NCBI GenBank assembly: GCA_036733165.1
Contig: DAINBB010000043.1
Coordinates: 1 to 8,652, forward strand
DNA: 8,652 bases
Source of the DNA: JAFGGT01 sp036733165
Lineage (GTDB): Archaea > Methanobacteriota_B > Thermococci > Methanofastidiosales > NM3
Direction of reading: 5' to 3'
Positions 6,044 through 8,652 of the stretch are shown here, piece by piece. The notes below the pieces were generated by a model. The model was not told the DNA's origin, did not search any database, and saw nothing but the letters and a program-made list of their open reading frames with translations. How positions within the stretch are numbered: position 1 is the stretch's first letter; each line of letters opens with the position of its first letter. Made by a program: the position numbers and the translations under genes.

Positions 6044-6690
6044 TGCCGCCGTTCATCAAGGTATGCGGCATCAGGAGCATCGAGGAGGCAGACATGTTGG
6101 CGAGATATGCCGATGCCACCGGCGTTGTCGTTAAAAGCGAATCTGCGCGCACTATAGGACTGGATGAGGCCGGGTCCATCATCAGAAGATCGAGGATCCC
6201 CGTATTCCTAGTTTCAACGGCAACCGACATTATGGAATGGAAGGAAATGATAGAGAGGACACGCGCAGGCCACATACAGGTACATTCAGATATGCCTGCA
6301 AATGCGGTGGAGCGCATAAAGGGGGAGTATGGGGTGGAGATAATGAAGGCATTCATGGTCCCTGGGTCATCAAAGGACCCGTATGAGGAGGCCGAATCCA
6401 TGATAGAGAATATCAGGGAATACGAGATCGACAAGGTCCTGCTCGACACTGGCGCCGGCAGCGGCATGGTCCACGACACCAGGGTGAGCAGGGCAATATC
6501 CGAGAGGATCGACACCATCCTCGCGGGCGGGCTGAACGAAAGGAACATCCTGTCGGTGTTCGGGGAGGTCAGGCCATGCGGGGTGGACGTCTCAAGCGGC
6601 GTTGAGAGGAACGGCATCAAGAACGAAGGGATGGTCAGAAGATTTTGCAACATATTGGGATGTAGGGAAGACCAGAGGGTGTTGACATGA
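6040..6690 (+). CDS. trpF: Phosphoribosylanthranilate isomerase
   Basis: TrpF carries out the Amadori rearrangement that supplies TrpC. From the ATG at 6040 it has 216 residues. The catalytic base Cys9 is in FIKVCGI, the catalytic acid Asp136 in VLLDTGAGSG, and the phosphate-site motifs ILAGGLN (160-166) and GVDVSSGVE (181-189) are intact. Other family motifs are weaker: IQVHS replaces QLHG, VVVKSESAR replaces the usual GFxFxxxSxR, and GAGSG with HDT replaces GGTG with HDW. It is a divergent but apparently functional member. The ATG 6040 was chosen because it gives an ATGA overlap with trpG and has GGGGTG (6029-6034) 5 nt upstream; an in-frame ATG at 6025 would lie upstream of that site. The next ATG (6043) is also possible. 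Its own stop overlaps trpB by 4 nt. Confidence 0.9.
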   Translation: MMPPFIKVCGIRSIEEADMLARYADATGVVVKSESARTIGLDEAGSIIRRSRIPVFLVSTATDIMEWKEMIERTRAGHIQVHSDMPANAVERIKGEYGVEIMKAFMVPGSSKDPYEEAESMIENIREYEIDKVLLDTGAGSGMVHDTRVSRAISERIDTILAGGLNERNILSVFGEVRPCGVDVSSGVERNGIKNEGMVRRFCNILGCREDQRVLT

Positions 6691-7847
6691 AGTTCGATGA
6701 ATTTGGGGGCACTTTTGTGCCAGAGGCAATGATGGTGCCCCTGCAGGAACTGTCAGATGCATACAGGTCGTTGAAGGACGACGATGACTTCCAATCCGCG
6801 TTGGGACGACTCTTGAACGAGTATGTGGGCAGGCCATCACTGCTATATTACGCCAAGAATCTGACGGAGAGGGTAGGCGGAGCGAAGATATACCTGAAGA
6901 GGGAGGACCTGCTGCACGGAGGGGCGCACAAGATAAACAACACGATCGCCCAGGTGCTCCTGGCAAAGAAGATGGGAAAGAGACGGATAATAGCCGAGAC
7001 CGGGGCGGGGCAGCACGGAGTGGCAACTGCCATGGCAGGTGCGCTGTTCGGAATGGAGACGAAGGTCTACATGGGCAGCCTGGATGTTGAGAGGCAGAGG
7101 TCAAACGTGTTCAGGATGCAGCTTCTGGGCGCGGAGGTGCATCCAGTCGACACGGGCAACAGGACGCTCAAGGATTCCATCAATGAGGCCTTCCGGGACT
7201 GGATCTCCTCATATCCCGACACCCACTACGTCGTCGGCTCGGTCGTGGGGCCCCACCCATATCCCGAGATGGTAAGGGACTTCCAGTCGGTCATAGGAAA
7301 GGAGACCAGGGAACAGATGCTGAAGGCGGAAGGAAGGCTGCCAGACTATGCGATCGCCTGTGTGGGCGGAGGAAGCAATGCGATGGGCATGTTCCATCCT
7401 TTTCTCAAAGACGACGTGAAACTCGTCGGCGTTGAGGCTGGGGGACGGGGCACGGACACCAAGGATCACTGCGCATCCCTCAACCTGGGGGAGAAGGGCG
7501 TCTTCCACGGGATGCTCACGTATGTGCTGCAGGAGAACGGCGGCCAGATAGCCGGGACCCACAGCATTTCGGCCGGATTGGACTACCCCGGTGTCGGACC
7601 GGAGCATTCATGCCTAAAAGACAGCAAAAGGGTGGAATATGTGACGGCCACCGACGCGGAGGCGCTCGAAGGCTTCATGGCACTGTCGAGAACGGAAGGC
7701 ATCATCCCGGCACTTGAGTCGTCCCATGCCGTCAGCCATGCGATAAAGTTGGCTGAGGGCCTTGACAGCGATGATGTCATAGTTGTCAATCTTTCAGGAA
7801 GGGGAGACAAGGACCTTGAGATAGTCATGGAGGCGATGCAGCGATGA
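6687..7847 (+). CDS. trpB: Tryptophan synthase beta subunit (TrpB1 type)
   Basis: TrpB is the PLP enzyme that condenses indole with L-serine to give tryptophan. The 386-residue product carries the PLP lysine Lys82 in GGAHKINN, catalytic Glu104 in ETGAGQHG, the phosphate-binding loop GGGSNAMG (227-234), Asp299 in SISAGLDYPGVGPEH, and Ser370 in LSGRGDKD, which contacts the pyridine nitrogen. Length, the N-terminal FGGTFVPE, and the direct link to trpA mark it as the alpha-partnered TrpB1 rather than the longer stand-alone TrpB2. The ATG overlaps the trpF stop (ATGA), with GAGGGTG at 6675-6681. It is among the best conserved proteins in the window. Confidence 0.97.
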   Translation: MKFDEFGGTFVPEAMMVPLQELSDAYRSLKDDDDFQSALGRLLNEYVGRPSLLYYAKNLTERVGGAKIYLKREDLLHGGAHKINNTIAQVLLAKKMGKRRIIAETGAGQHGVATAMAGALFGMETKVYMGSLDVERQRSNVFRMQLLGAEVHPVDTGNRTLKDSINEAFRDWISSYPDTHYVVGSVVGPHPYPEMVRDFQSVIGKETREQMLKAEGRLPDYAIACVGGGSNAMGMFHPFLKDDVKLVGVEAGGRGTDTKDHCASLNLGEKGVFHGMLTYVLQENGGQIAGTHSISAGLDYPGVGPEHSCLKDSKRVEYVTATDAEALEGFMALSRTEGIIPALESSHAVSHAIKLAEGLDSDDVIVVNLSGRGDKDLEIVMEAMQR

Positions 7848-8632
7848 TAAGGTCACCCACCATAATACCATTCGTCATGTGCGGCGACCCTGACCTGGAT
7901 TCCACCCTGGGATTCCTCATGGCCCTTGACAAATACGCCGACGTCATTGAGCTGGGCATACCGTTCAGCGACCCCATAGCGGACGGAAAGGCGATCCAGA
8001 AGGCTTCGGTGAGGGCGCTGGAATCTGGGACAAGGGTTGAGGATGCATTTGACATAGTAAGCAGATTCAGGGAACGCTCAGACACCCCCGTAGTCCTAAT
8101 GACGTATTACAACCTCATATACAGGATGGGGCCAAGGAAGTTCCTGACCAAGGCGAGGGATGCGGGTGCGAGCGGCACCATAATCGTCGACCTTCCCCTA
8201 GAGGAGTCCCAAGAGTACAGGGAGATCTGCAAGGAGGTGGGGTTGAAGGCCGTCTTTTTGGTCGCGCCGAACACCGATCTCGAAAGGGTGAGGTCGATAG
8301 ATGATGCAAGCACCGGATTTGTTTACCTTGTGGCGCACCTAGGGACCACTGGTGAAAGGGACATCGTCCCAAAGGCCACGCTAAACCTTCTCAAGGAAGT
8401 GAAGACAGTCTGCAAAAGACCTGTGGCGGTAGGTTTTGGAATCTCAACGCCCGACCATGTCGCCCAGCTGCTCGACTCCAAGGCCGATGCCGTCGTTGTC
8501 GGAAGCGCCCTGGTAAGCATAATAGAGAAACATGGAAGGGATGCCATCCCGTATCTTGAGGAAAGGATGTTGTCTTTCAAAAAGGCAGTTGACAAGAATA
8601 ACAGAGAGAAAGGACGGGGCAGTCAACGATAG
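7844..8632 (+). CDS. trpA: Tryptophan synthase alpha subunit
   Basis: TrpA cleaves indole-glycerol phosphate to indole and glyceraldehyde-3-phosphate and passes the indole to TrpB. The 262-residue TIM barrel has catalytic Glu36 and Asp47 in IELGIPFSDPIADG, then TYYNLIYRMG, VDLPLEE, HLGTTGER and the phosphate-binding VGFGIST. The N-terminus is compact, with only about eight residues before the first strand, as in other archaeal forms. The ATG overlaps the trpB stop (ATGA) and has GGAGGCGAT at 7829-7837, an 8 of 9 match to the consensus. The last residues are Lys/Arg-rich. It is the last trp gene seen. The remaining 20 nt show no terminator, so the transcript may run on beyond the window. Confidence 0.96.
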   Translation: MIRSPTIIPFVMCGDPDLDSTLGFLMALDKYADVIELGIPFSDPIADGKAIQKASVRALESGTRVEDAFDIVSRFRERSDTPVVLMTYYNLIYRMGPRKFLTKARDAGASGTIIVDLPLEESQEYREICKEVGLKAVFLVAPNTDLERVRSIDDASTGFVYLVAHLGTTGERDIVPKATLNLLKEVKTVCKRPVAVGFGISTPDHVAQLLDSKADAVVVGSALVSIIEKHGRDAIPYLEERMLSFKKAVDKNNREKGRGSQR

Positions 8633-8652
8633 GTGTATAGGCTTGCGTTCGA

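Noticed and set aside
1..8652. CRISPR arrays, tRNA or rRNA genes, insertion sequences, integrase or toxin-antitoxin genes
   Set aside because: Looked for and not seen; there is no spaced repeat array, no structured RNA signature, and no transposase-like protein.

Overview
The window is an archaeal chromosome segment dominated by a complete seven-gene tryptophan biosynthesis operon on the + strand, trpC-trpD-trpE-trpG-trpF-trpB-trpA (2517-8632). The archaeal reading rests on four things. The intergenic promoters are TATA/box A-like with no bacterial -35/-10 pairs. Ribosome binding sites match the archaeal 16S 3' end (GGAGGTGAT-like). Arg codons are mostly AGG and Ile is often ATA. The gene order trpCDEGFBA is one I recall from Thermococcales. 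The moderately high coding GC and heavy AGG/ATA use would suit a Thermoplasmatota/Methanomassiliicoccales-like euryarchaeote, but that placement is an inference.

Layout. From the left edge to 583 is the 3' part (or nearly all) of a gene for an acidic protein I do not recognise, on the + strand. A convergent spacer (584-825) carries a T-tract terminator for each flanking gene. From 826 to 2241 on the - strand is a 471-residue polytopic membrane protein that looks like a member of the NCS2/SulP transporter superfamily. A 275-bp AT-rich divergent intergenic region (2242-2516) separates it from trpC. This spacer holds TATA-like boxes for both directions, three pairs of 10-11 bp direct repeats, a 10-bp palindrome and a short aromatic-rich ORF overlapping the trpC start. 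The trp operon then runs almost to the right edge, and the last 20 bases hold nothing assignable.

Together the seven enzymes take chorismate to tryptophan. TrpE/TrpG make anthranilate, TrpD adds phosphoribose, TrpF isomerises, TrpC closes the indole ring, and TrpA/TrpB cleave indole-glycerol phosphate and condense indole with serine. trpC and trpD overlap by 7 nt, and four other junctions are 4-nt ATGA overlaps, so translational coupling is expected throughout. No regulator gene lies in the window.

The enzymes look ordinary. The points most worth a second look are the repeat architecture of the divergent promoter region, the unusual trpC 5' end, a few substitutions at normally conserved positions (TrpC Glu to Ala before SGI, TrpD Arg to Asn in the HGNRS motif), and the very low Trp content of the operon's own proteins. 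I did not find a convincing novel multi-gene system.
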